Part shown: positions 8,507 to 16,007 of the stretch, one piece after another
Layout of the letters: each line of letters starts with the position of its first letter
Position numbering within the stretch: the first letter of the stretch is position 1
Source of the DNA: DATMNI01 sp035570275
GTDB lineage: Bacteria; Acidobacteriota; Terriglobia; Bryobacterales; Bryobacteraceae
Direction: 5' to 3'
Length of the DNA stretch: 64,000 nucleotides
NCBI GenBank assembly: GCA_035570275.1
Contig: DATMNI010000297.1
Span: forward strand, 1 to 64,000
Program-made: the position numbers and the translations under genes
The notes under the pieces: model-generated
What the model was told of the DNA's origin: nothing
Databases searched by the model: none
Seen by the model: only the letters and a program-made list of their open reading frames with translations

Positions 8507-8647
8507 ATGGAAGAAATCAACGATGGGACATCGCACGAGCCGCAGGTCCTGGAACTCGGCATCATGCACGGACAACGCCGCGCGTTTGGGCTAGTCGCGG
8601 GCCGTTGCAGCGCGGCGCAGGCCGAGTGCCTTCGCAAGGTTCGCGAC
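8507..8647 (+). pseudogene. 5' fragment of a conserved hypothetical gene
   Basis: The segment MEEINDGTSHEPQVLELG continues with a GRCSAAQAECLRKVRDE stretch that I associate, from memory only, with a group of acidobacterial hypothetical proteins of about 200 residues; I cannot name it. After RDE the frame becomes low-complexity and overlaps the antisense of the neighbouring reductase. It is probably a truncated gene, and the paired palindromes upstream may have been its control region. Confidence 0.35.
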
Positions 8648-8660
8648 GAGAGAACGCCGG

Positions 8661-9548
8661 CTACGCCAACGCCAGATTCAAATTCTCAATTGCCTCGTCG
8701 ATCTCCGCCGTATTCTTGAAACCAACCGTCACGCTATCCACGCCCGCATGATTGAACGCGAACCTCATCGCTGCCTGCCGGTCCGCACGGGTCGTGAACG
8801 CGCCTTCACCCACCAGCTTCATGCTGATCACTCCCATGCCTTCGGTGTGGACCTGCTTCAGATGCGTGACCACCTCGCTCACGTTTCCCGCACCGTTGGT
8901 GTTGTAATCCTCCGCGTCCATCTTGGTGCCGTTGTGGTTCATCCGGATCATGGCAATCTCCAGCCACTTGTTTCCGGGGAACTGGCGCAACGCCGGCAGC
9001 CCATGCACCGACGCGCCGTGCCCCACCACAGCCTTCTTCGACTTCGCTTCCAGAATCCCGTCCTGCCAGCGCACCGTGTCTGCCGGCCACGTACCCACGT
9101 GCTGGTAGTGCATCAGCATCACGTCGAAGTAATCGGTATTCGCCAGCTTGCGCAGTTCGTCGATTTTCTCCTGCGGATTCACCCCTTCGCGCGTCGTCAC
9201 CTTGGACATGAACCGGTACGTATCGCGTGGAATGCCCTTCAACGCCACGCCCAGCATCTTGTGCATCTCGCCGTAGGTCTCGGAGGTCTCGAAGAAGCGA
9301 ATCCCGTGGTCGTAGGCGTAGCGCACCTGCCGCGTGAACTCCTCCTGCCCCAGTTCGCGCTGCACGCGCCCGCTCATGGTCCCGGTGCCGAAGGCCAGCC
9401 GCGTCACCTTGACGCCCGATTTCCCCAGCGTCACCCAATCGGTGGCCGATCGTTTGCCGGTTTGTGCGATGGCGGAGCCGCCCAATCCGCCGAGTGCGGC
9501 CGCGCCGAGGCCCGCCTTCAGAAAATCTCGCCTGTTGAATCGATGCAT
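8661..9548 (-). CDS. Aldo/keto reductase with Tat signal
   Basis: 295 residues. The leader NRRDFLKAGLGAAALGGLGG is a Tat signal. The AKR barrel follows: TLGKSGVKVTRLAFGTG, the catalytic Tyr in FFETSETYGEMHKMLG, the catalytic Lys region RFMSKVTTREG, and LMHYQHVG at the usual His position. The NADPH-binding C-terminal loops are short. Exported AKR-like proteins of this type are common in Acidobacteria and Planctomycetes; the substrate is unknown. It is a single-gene unit pointing into the debris region at 8205-8650. Confidence 0.88.
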   Translation of the reverse strand: MHRFNRRDFLKAGLGAAALGGLGGSAIAQTGKRSATDWVTLGKSGVKVTRLAFGTGTMSGRVQRELGQEEFTRQVRYAYDHGIRFFETSETYGEMHKMLGVALKGIPRDTYRFMSKVTTREGVNPQEKIDELRKLANTDYFDVMLMHYQHVGTWPADTVRWQDGILEAKSKKAVVGHGASVHGLPALRQFPGNKWLEIAMIRMNHNGTKMDAEDYNTNGAGNVSEVVTHLKQVHTEGMGVISMKLVGEGAFTTRADRQAAMRFAFNHAGVDSVTVGFKNTAEIDEAIENLNLALA

Positions 9549-9613
9549 CCAGCCCTCCAGACTGGATTTACTCTATCACACGCCATAGCCGTGCGAAACT
9601 GTGGAGCGGTTGC

Positions 9614-10100
9614 GTGGATCTTTTCTACTCGCGCGATACCGGCCTCCAGGAGATCGGGACCATGACCGCCGTGCGGCGCTTCGATCTCACCCCCCGCTTC
9701 GCCGAACATGGGAGTCCGGTTCCGGCCCGGCATGGCGGCGTCGCTCATCGGCATCGCTCCAGCCGAATTGACCGACCTCCGGGTGGCCTTCGAGGACCTG
9801 GGGACGGCGTATTGGGCACCAAATGGGGCAGCCGGGCGCGCGAGTTATCCTGCCGGCTGGCGGAATCTCCGGCCGCCGAAGAGCCGTTGCGGTTGCTGGC
9901 TGCCGCCCTGCCGTCACCGCCGGACAACCCGGACGCCGTGCAACGGGCCATCGGGGCCATGACGGCGGCGCATGGCGCGGTGGACCTGGAGTGGGTGGCC
10001 CGTCAGGCCAATCTCAGCCCGCCTCAATTTCGCCGCCGCTGTCTGGATACCAGCGGCCTGGCGCCCAACCGACGAGGATGGAGGCCGTTGCGACGAAAAC
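9614..10100 (+). pseudogene. AraC-family regulator, frameshifted and truncated
   Basis: The family pattern is recovered only by changing frames. MTAVRRFDLTPRFAEH is frame 2; GVRFRPGMAASLIGIAPAEL and TDLRVAFEDL are frame 3 (switch near 9703); RELSCRLAESPAAEEPLRLL up to VARQANLSPPQFRRR and TSGLAPNRR are frame 2 again (switch near 9815-9830). This is the N-terminal DUF6597-like domain followed by the first half of the AraC HTH. The second helix-turn-helix is absent, and the sequence runs into the 3' end of the next gene. Two shifts plus truncation make it a dead gene. Confidence 0.65.
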
Positions 10101-10129
10101 CGCAGGATTTGGTCTATTTTTTCTATCGA

Positions 10130-11104
10130 TTACTTCGTGATCAATGCGAGCTTGCCCAGGTAGTGATCATTGAGCGCGCGTTGAGCATCGGCGGCTTGAT
10201 CTAGAGTGAATGTTCGGGCGACTTTGACTTCGAACGGACCGGCGTCGATAAGGCGGTTGACCTTGTCTAAGGGTGGCGGATTATATTCGCCGTTGTATAT
10301 TTGGAGTTTAATGCCAGCACGTTCTTTGGGAACGGGTTGGACACCGGTGGGATAGGCGACGCGTCCACCCGTTCGTAGGGCGGCCAAAGATTTTTCAGCT
10401 GCTTCGCCACCCGTCGTTAGGAGCACGGCATCAAGACCGTTGGGCGCGAACTGGCGCGCGGCAGCGAGCACGTCTTCCTTATATCCATCCACAACCTTGT
10501 CCGCGCCAAGACCGCGCACAAAGGCAACACCATCATCGCCCGAGGCCACGGCCAGTACGCGCGCGCCCATCCGTTTGGCGAATTGCACGGCCAGGTGACC
10601 AATGCCGCCGCTGGCGCCAAAGATCAATAGGGACTCCCCATTTTTTAAGCCCAGCGTTGTATCAAGACCTGCAAGAGCCGTGACAGCATCAACGGCCATG
10701 GCAGCGGCTTGTGGCATGGTGAGTTTTCCCGGGATGAGCGCCAAACTGGTTTCTTTCACAGCAGCATACTCCGCATAAAATCCGCCCTTCGGATTCAGAA
10801 AGGAAATTCCGTAAACGCGGTCCCCTTTTTTAAACCGCCTCACTTGGGGTCCCACGGCCTCAACAGTGCCGGCGCCATCGGATCCCAATACAAGTGGAAA
10901 CACGGGCTTGATATGGAACTCTTTCGCAAATCCGCCTTCCCGTTCAAAGGGATCCCAAACGCCGACGCCAGCGGCTTCCACATGAACCAACACTTCATCG
11001 GCGCCAACGTCCGGGATGGGAAGCTCCTGAGTTTCTAACGTTTCAATTCCACCAAACCGATCAATCGCCACAGCCTTCATGGTCTTACTGAGTGTTTGAG
11101 TCAT
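10130..11104 (-). CDS. Zinc-independent MDR alcohol dehydrogenase / quinone oxidoreductase-like
   Basis: 324 residues. The start at 11104 is supported by AAGGAGGACTTCG-ATG, a strong ribosome site; longer readings run into an integrase remnant. A GroES-like N-terminal domain is followed by the Rossmann motif LIFGASGGIGHLAVQFAKRMGA, which binds NADPH. Structural-zinc cysteines are missing, as in quinone oxidoreductases (QOR). Its third-position GC is visibly lower than that of neighbouring genes, and it lies beside an integrase remnant and an AraC pseudogene, which suggests acquisition by transfer. The role is probably reduction of reactive enones or quinones. Confidence 0.88.
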   Translation of the reverse strand: MTQTLSKTMKAVAIDRFGGIETLETQELPIPDVGADEVLVHVEAAGVGVWDPFEREGGFAKEFHIKPVFPLVLGSDGAGTVEAVGPQVRRFKKGDRVYGISFLNPKGGFYAEYAAVKETSLALIPGKLTMPQAAAMAVDAVTALAGLDTTLGLKNGESLLIFGASGGIGHLAVQFAKRMGARVLAVASGDDGVAFVRGLGADKVVDGYKEDVLAAARQFAPNGLDAVLLTTGGEAAEKSLAALRTGGRVAYPTGVQPVPKERAGIKLQIYNGEYNPPPLDKVNRLIDAGPFEVKVARTFTLDQAADAQRALNDHYLGKLALITK

Positions 11105-11151
11105 CGAAGTCCTCCTTATCCAATAATAGGACCGATTCAACAGGCAAACGG

Positions 11152-11431
11152 TTACGAATCGGGCGGTCGGGCGCTTTCTCTCAGGTGCGACGCTGAGCGC
11201 ACTGGTTCGCGCCAAACGTCTCTGAAGTTATCGCTGTGGACCGGTTGTGATCTTCGCCGCCAAAGCCAGGCGCGCAAACCTGTTTCGAATCCAGAACGGA
11301 ACAGACATGGTCCTGACGTGACCGCCTTTGCCAATGAGATCAGCAAAGACCCAGTGCTCTTCGCGTTGTTTCAGATCCTGAACGGTGAGCGCGCCGCACC
11401 CAACTTCCGGCTGGGGGCACCAGCAGTTCAA
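11152..11431 (-). pseudogene. Tyrosine-recombinase (phage-type integrase) remnant
   Basis: The minus-strand peptide GCGALTVQDLKQREEHWVF then ADLIGKGGHVRTMSVPFWI matches the catalytic core of XerC/integrase proteins just after the first Arg (LTW..I..R...W...DLVGKGGRVRTVPIP). The first Arg box and the C-terminal His-xxx-Arg / Tyr boxes are not seen, and the frame is lost near 11228. The remaining 400 bases between 11105 and 11504 hold no other gene. Confidence 0.6.
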
Positions 11432-11504
11432 GAAAGGCCATACCGACGCGCTACCACCATTCCGTAGACCGTGAGGTTGGGGCGAAGAGCGCTATACTGC
11501 CGGA

Positions 11505-12509
11505 TCATTCCACCGCATTCGCCGCTGCGATGGTCAACTCCCGGCTGAGATTTCCGGTGAGCAGGTACACGCGGTCGGGTACGCTCCAGATCACCGTAAC
11601 GCGCCCCACCACGCTGTTGTGCCATGTGGGGGGCTCCTGCAGCAGCGTGGCCGGGCCCGAGCGGAGGCTGATTTCCTCGATAGTCGTATTTTCCCGGAGG
11701 TGGCGATCGATCGGCGCCAGCCACGCCGGCACCGTCGCCATCCTTTGCGCCAGTCGCTGCGCCTCGTCCGGCCCCACCCCGAGCACCCGCAGGACCAGCG
11801 CCGAGTATGCCGGGAAATCGAAGCCTGAAGGTGCGGTCAGGGTCAGCGGCAGGCTCTGCACCATCGCGATGTCGGGCCATTCCGCAATCACGATCCCGCT
11901 GCTATGCAGGGCCAACTGCGCGCCGTCCCACTGCGGGGGCACGGTCTGGTCCATCACGCCGGCCTGGCGCAGGGCGAGTTGCAGATCGGCCGCCTTGACC
12001 ACCATGCCGGCCGACAAGCCGAACGTGGTTGACAGGCGCGGCACGCCGGAGAGCACTCCGGAGCGCGGCAAACGCGGATCGTACTTCACTCGCCATCGGG
12101 CTTCACCCACGTCGCGGGCGGGTAGCGGCGGAATCGGGATGCCGATGAGGTTGATTTTCGGAGAGGGCACCCCCTCCGGCCACGGATTGACCCGGATGAA
12201 CGCCACCTGCCTGACGGTCAGATACTGCCAGAACTGCTGGGCCAGCGCGCGCGCCCCCGGCAGCACCAGCACGGCGCCGAGGACGAGTGCCGCCGCCGTT
12301 ACGGACATCAACCGGACTGACATCAACCGGGTGAGCCAGCCGCGCCAGGCCGCCCGAGGGGGAATCGATTCCATCCGCGCATGCAGACGAGTGAGCGCCG
12401 CGCCAGCATCGGGTTGCCAGCCGGCCGGCGGGTCCAGTAGCGCCGTTTGTTCCACCACCCATTGGCGCAATACCGATGGGCGCATTGGTTCCTGCTTAGG
12501 GTTCTCCAT
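11505..12509 (-). CDS. Single-pass membrane protein, probable anti-sigma factor
   Basis: 334 residues. A cytoplasmic N-terminus of about 85 residues is followed by one transmembrane helix (VTAAALVLGAVLVLPGA) and a large extracytoplasmic region with no domain I recognise. It overlaps the preceding ECF sigma gene by 14 bases and is translated after it. That arrangement, with one helix between a short inside and a long outside part, is typical of ECF anti-sigma factors, although no zinc-binding HxxxCxxC motif is present. Codons for RLMSVRLMSV before the helix come from a 15 bp tandem duplication. Confidence 0.65.
   Translation of the reverse strand: MENPKQEPMRPSVLRQWVVEQTALLDPPAGWQPDAGAALTRLHARMESIPPRAAWRGWLTRLMSVRLMSVTAAALVLGAVLVLPGARALAQQFWQYLTVRQVAFIRVNPWPEGVPSPKINLIGIPIPPLPARDVGEARWRVKYDPRLPRSGVLSGVPRLSTTFGLSAGMVVKAADLQLALRQAGVMDQTVPPQWDGAQLALHSSGIVIAEWPDIAMVQSLPLTLTAPSGFDFPAYSALVLRVLGVGPDEAQRLAQRMATVPAWLAPIDRHLRENTTIEEISLRSGPATLLQEPPTWHNSVVGRVTVIWSVPDRVYLLTGNLSRELTIAAANAVE
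12304..12333. repeat. 15 bp tandem duplication inside anti-sigma gene
   Basis: GACATCAACCGGACT (12304) and GACATCAACCGGGTG (12319). In frame it adds one RLMSV unit directly before the transmembrane helix. Confidence 0.8.
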
Positions 12510-13005
12510 AACGATTTACGTACTCCTTTCGGAAAGCCAGTTCCGCGCGGGCCAGAAAAGTCCCCACCGAACCCGGGTTGAGGTTGAGTGCCCCAGCAAG
12601 TTCGGCCAGACTGAAACCCTCGCTCCGCAACACCAGCAGGGTGGCCTGCGCCGGCTTCATCGCCGCCAGCACCAGCCGTACCCGGCTCTGCTGTTCCAGG
12701 GTTTCGTAGGCGGGGCCCTCGGGGTCGCGGGTCGGTGTGGCCGCCAGGCTTTCGTAGTGCGTCCGTCTCTTCCGCGTCTTGAGGTTGTCGAGCGCCAGGC
12801 GCAGACCGGTGCGGTATAGCCAGCCCACCAGATTGTGGTCCGAGCGGGGCGGCTGGCGATGCAGTTTCCAGAATGCCTCGGCGGCCAGTTCTTCCGCCCA
12901 TCCGGCATCGCCCACAACCCGGCGGATCACTCGCGCCAGGGCAGCGTAGTTGGCGGCGAAGAGCGCGTCGAAATCGCCGCCTTCACCGTTGAGGCTGGTC
13001 GTCAC
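12496..13005 (-). CDS. ECF-type RNA polymerase sigma factor
   Basis: About 169 residues from a GTG at 13005; an upstream ATG (13149) would add 48 residues with no similarity to the family. Region 2 is FDALFAANYAALARVIRRVVGDAGWAEELAAEAFWKL, with the usual helices for -10 recognition. Region 4 (SLAELAGALNLNPGSVGTFLARAELAFRKEY) is the -35 helix-turn-helix. There is no extra C-terminal domain. The overlapping downstream membrane gene is its likely anti-sigma factor. Confidence 0.82.
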   Translation of the reverse strand: MTTSLNGEGGDFDALFAANYAALARVIRRVVGDAGWAEELAAEAFWKLHRQPPRSDHNLVGWLYRTGLRLALDNLKTRKRRTHYESLAATPTRDPEGPAYETLEQQSRVRLVLAAMKPAQATLLVLRSEGFSLAELAGALNLNPGSVGTFLARAELAFRKEYVNRYGEP

Positions 13006-13150
13006 CGCCGGAACTTCAGAACGGGGAGTCACGCTGGTATAACGACGGCCGAAGGCAGAGTTTGACGCGATCGTCGGAAGCCGGTTCAAGGAGTCGTTCC
13101 TGCCAGTTCCTCGAATTGTGGCACGAAAAAGAACGCTGAACGGAGGCATA

Positions 13151-13467
13151 ATGACAACAGTGAAGAGATCGTTGCGTATCTACGCGGATACGTCGGTGTT
13201 CGGGGGATGCTTCGACGACGAATTCACGGAGGATAGCGTTAGGCTCTTTGAAGAGGTCCGTGAAGGGCACTTCGTCCTGGTCGTTTCAAACCTGATATTC
13301 GACGAATTGGAACTCGCTCCGGATGAGGTGCGCGCCGTATTGGCCGGCTTACCCCCGGACCGAGTCGAGATCGTAAACACGACGCTGGAGGGGACGAAGG
13401 AGTGAATACCCTGCGTGGCTACAGGAGCCCTGGAATTCACTCGCCACGAGAGGTGGTGACATCATGA
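13151..13467 (+). pseudogene. PIN-domain toxin (VapC-like) with internal deletion
   Basis: The ORF starts at an ATG with GGAGG seven bases upstream: RIYADTSVFGGCFDDEF carries the first PIN aspartate, and the reading continues through ELELAPDEVRAVLAGLPPDR to a stop at 13405. Intact relatives are about 150 residues with two more acidic residues and end in a GYPALEIRSPREV-like tail. Such a tail, GYRSPGIHSPREVVTS, is present here immediately downstream (13393-13467) but in another frame. About 60 codons carrying the other catalytic acids are therefore gone. Confidence 0.65.
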
Positions 13468-13666
13468 AGCCGAAAAAAACTTCGACTGTGTCCAGATGAA
13501 AGACGAAATTCAAGCGCGGCTACTGGGTGAGACCGTCGAGTTGGGAGATGAAGAGGCCGGACGAAGGCGGAATGAGCGCTTGTTGCGCGATCCTATCCTG
13601 GGACGCTTCTTGCGGGCGAAGGGGACCATCCGGCAGGAATCCGGCGAGCGTACTCCCGCCCCTTAA
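13464..13666 (+). pseudogene. Partner gene of the PIN toxin (antitoxin-like), frameshift near start
   Basis: From ATG 13464 the frame breaks in a run of seven A at 13473-13479. One added base restores a continuous reading FDCVQMKDEIQARLLGE through EEAGRRRNERLLRDPILGRF to TAA at 13664. An internal ATG at 13496 could still give a 56-residue product. Small proteins of this make-up follow PIN genes of the type above and are likely antitoxins; that pairing is inference from order and composition. Confidence 0.5.
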
Positions 13667-14247
13667 GGTTCCAGAACGTCTCTGGATCTATGGGCCGCCA
13701 ACCGCAAAACCACCTCGATGGAGCCTGCAAGGTGCGCTCAAGTGCGCCGTGACCGGCCGAGCAGCGCCCGTTCCGTAGCCGGGTCCGCAGCGACCGACCT
13801 GGGAATTACCGAGTAGACATTGAGATTGGCCCGGCCGAAAACGCCGGGCGGTAGTCTGGGTAGTGGGCTACTTTCAAAGTAGCCCACTACCGAGGTCTGA
13901 GCATCGAGCTAATTGTCTTAGCGTGTGTGTTGTTACCGCCGGGGCTCTTTATCCCTGGCCTCTACTGTTTCCTGCCTCGAATCGGCAGCCGATTATCCAG
14001 CAGAACGGACTATCTCATCATCTCCGGCTTGGCCGAAGATGCCGGGCGCTCGTGGGATCGTTACCGCTTTCGCTCGGATCCTAGTCTCTGAACCTTGCCG
14101 GCCACTTGATGCGATCGCCATGCCAGCCTTGGCTGCCGATAATCCGTCTCCGGACCTCCCGGCAATTCACCCGGTTCTCACTTGCCACTTACGCGACAAG
14201 GGGCCTCTATTTAAAGCCTGCTCGATGCTCGGCACTATCGTATCGCG
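13667..14247. other. Intergenic stretch with a possible gene scrap
   Basis: Apart from the palindrome at 13860-13890 I see no complete gene. Frame 1 from about 13894 to TGA at 14089 (ELIVLACVLLPPGLFIPGLY, then DYLIISGLAEDAGRSWDRY) has coding-like composition and one hydrophobic helix, but no ATG and no family I recognise; it may be the tail of a deleted gene. Confidence 0.35.
13860..13890. repeat. Perfect 31 bp palindrome
   Basis: GTAGTGGGCTACTTT, a central C, then AAAGTAGCCCACTAC: fifteen paired bases on each arm with no mismatch. There is no T-run after it, so it is a poor terminator. It fits a recombination site, a replication/IS scar or a strong cruciform. Confidence 0.85.
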
Positions 14248-15864
14248 TCAGGGCTCCTGAAGCAACCTTCGATCCACCCGGTATGCAAACCTGTACAACG
14301 CCGACTCTTCATCGTGAAAGTAAACGACGAGTGGTTTGCGTCCAACCGCCATGGCACCGATCAAAGGCCCAACCGCTACTGGTCCCCGGTAAAACAGATG
14401 AAGCTCTTGAAACTGGGGTGCCTCCATGCAGTCACGCAGCCAGTTCCTGAACTCGCGGATCAGTTCGGGCCACCGTTCTGCAACCACGAGGCCAGGGTAG
14501 TGGTACGAGAGGATTCTTTCATCGGCCATTTCTCGGAGCGCAACATGAGACCTGCGAATCAGACCAGCGTCGATCGTGCCGTGGCCAATCGATATGAGCA
14601 GCGCTCCCGCTTGGGGACTGACTGCTTCCTCCATGGGTTTCCGGGATGGAGGCTGGTAGGCCGGAACCGTAACCATGAACCAGGTATCCGCTTCAAATAT
14701 CGGTTCGGTTCCGGCGATGGCAATCGTCTCTGCAATCGCTTTGGGTAGACCTGTACCGCGTTCCTGCGCCAGGCCGAGTTCAACCAGATACCGAGCCAGC
14801 GAAGGATTACGCCAGCGAGTTCGTCCTTGCCTCGCTGCAGCGATCTCCAGATCCATCAACCCACCCGGGCTCTCGAACTCAATACGATCCTGAAATACGA
14901 AGATTTTGGTCGAAAGGCGGTCCCGATAATCGCGATGCGCCAGCGCGTTCACCAATATCTCTTGAAGCGCTTGCTGCGAGTAACGTCGCCGGTTCTGGGC
15001 GCCGCTCAAAAAGTCTTGGGTCTTGTCCGTCATCACGCTGGCTTCGGATTCGAGCACCCCCATCACCTTCTGAACCAGTCGTGGGATAGGCCCAAAAAAC
15101 TCGTTGGACGAAAATACCGCGTCCGCGCGCGTCAAGCCCCGAAAACGAGTCAACGCAACAAAGGCTCCCGGCAGAAAATGCTGCGGTTCTTTGCCGATTA
15201 GTAGCATCGTAAAGCGATTTGGCGCCACGACGTCGCCACTTGGGCCTGCAATCCGCTTGGTCAGGGGAGGCGCGCTTCCAAACATCCGGGAACCTGGCTC
15301 CAGAAACTCGAGTGCTCCTCCAGCCGGCCTTTGCCCCTTCGAAATCTCCTCGAGAGCGAAGAAATCGATGTCGTCCAGAGTAGCGCCCGGACACGGCTGG
15401 TCCAGCCAATCGAGGTGAGCTTTTCTTTGAACCAGTTCCGAATGCTGAATGACTCTGGCATTCGTGACCTTATCTCCCTGGCGGACGACGATCTTCCCCT
15501 TAAAAGTATGCACCTCGCTACTGGCAGAGATCCACGCAACCAGTACCTGCTTGTCCGCGTCGAGCGAAACGGAATCGAACTGCGGTGAAATCGGCGGAGC
15601 CACCAGGCTGTGGCATAGCTCGAAGATCCTGTCTCGCAGTTTCCTGGAGACGCCACCGGAGATTCCGACTACCTTGGCGGTGCTGCTTCCATCCTCGTGC
15701 TTCACCTCCTCGACACCGCACGCTACAAATCCAATACCTGCACCTTCGTAATCGTTGGCAAAAGCCGCCAGCGTCTTGACGATCTTTTCCGGGTCTCCGC
15801 CCGCCTTCCAGTCCACCGAATTCGATTCTTCTCGCAGAATCCGTTGAAGTTCCTGGCCGGTCAT
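14248..15864 (-). CDS. AlbA_2 (Schlafen-type) - HATPase protein with SAVED-like C-terminal domain
   Basis: 538 residues. About 1-130 is an AlbA_2/Schlafen domain (LREESNSVDWKAGGD, then FANDYEGAGIGFVACGVEE). About 280-420 is the GHKL/HATPase_c_4 module found in RecG-like COG2865 proteins (QQALQEILVNALAHRDY, SPGGL, ERGTGLPKAIAE). The last 120 residues differ from the usual wHTH ending: ALLISIGHGTIDAG, then FQELHLFYRGPVAVGPLIG and KPLVVYFHDEESALYRF. This resembles the second half of SAVED sensor domains (HLF-a-P-slAv-lG...vvYe). SAVED domains bind cyclic oligonucleotides in CBASS; here no CD-NTase is visible. The start at 15864 is chosen because the AlbA_2 domain begins there. An antiphage or transcriptional role is inference. 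Confidence 0.7.
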   Translation of the reverse strand: MTGQELQRILREESNSVDWKAGGDPEKIVKTLAAFANDYEGAGIGFVACGVEEVKHEDGSSTAKVVGISGGVSRKLRDRIFELCHSLVAPPISPQFDSVSLDADKQVLVAWISASSEVHTFKGKIVVRQGDKVTNARVIQHSELVQRKAHLDWLDQPCPGATLDDIDFFALEEISKGQRPAGGALEFLEPGSRMFGSAPPLTKRIAGPSGDVVAPNRFTMLLIGKEPQHFLPGAFVALTRFRGLTRADAVFSSNEFFGPIPRLVQKVMGVLESEASVMTDKTQDFLSGAQNRRRYSQQALQEILVNALAHRDYRDRLSTKIFVFQDRIEFESPGGLMDLEIAAARQGRTRWRNPSLARYLVELGLAQERGTGLPKAIAETIAIAGTEPIFEADTWFMVTVPAYQPPSRKPMEEAVSPQAGALLISIGHGTIDAGLIRRSHVALREMADERILSYHYPGLVVAERWPELIREFRNWLRDCMEAPQFQELHLFYRGPVAVGPLIGAMAVGRKPLVVYFHDEESALYRFAYRVDRRLLQEP

Positions 15865-16007
15865 ATATCGGGGTTTACACTCCTGCCGCCACAACTCATT
15901 GTTCGATCATAAGCCTCGCTTTCGGCTCGGGCAACAGGCACCGGCGCGCCCACAGCCATTCAGTCGCATACCGGACAAGTGCGGACAGTCGCGGTCTGCC
16001 CCCTGCT

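Noticed and set aside
14248..15864. Complete CBASS operon around the SAVED-like protein
   Set aside because: No CD-NTase, E1/E2/JAB or HORMA gene is present on either side in this window.
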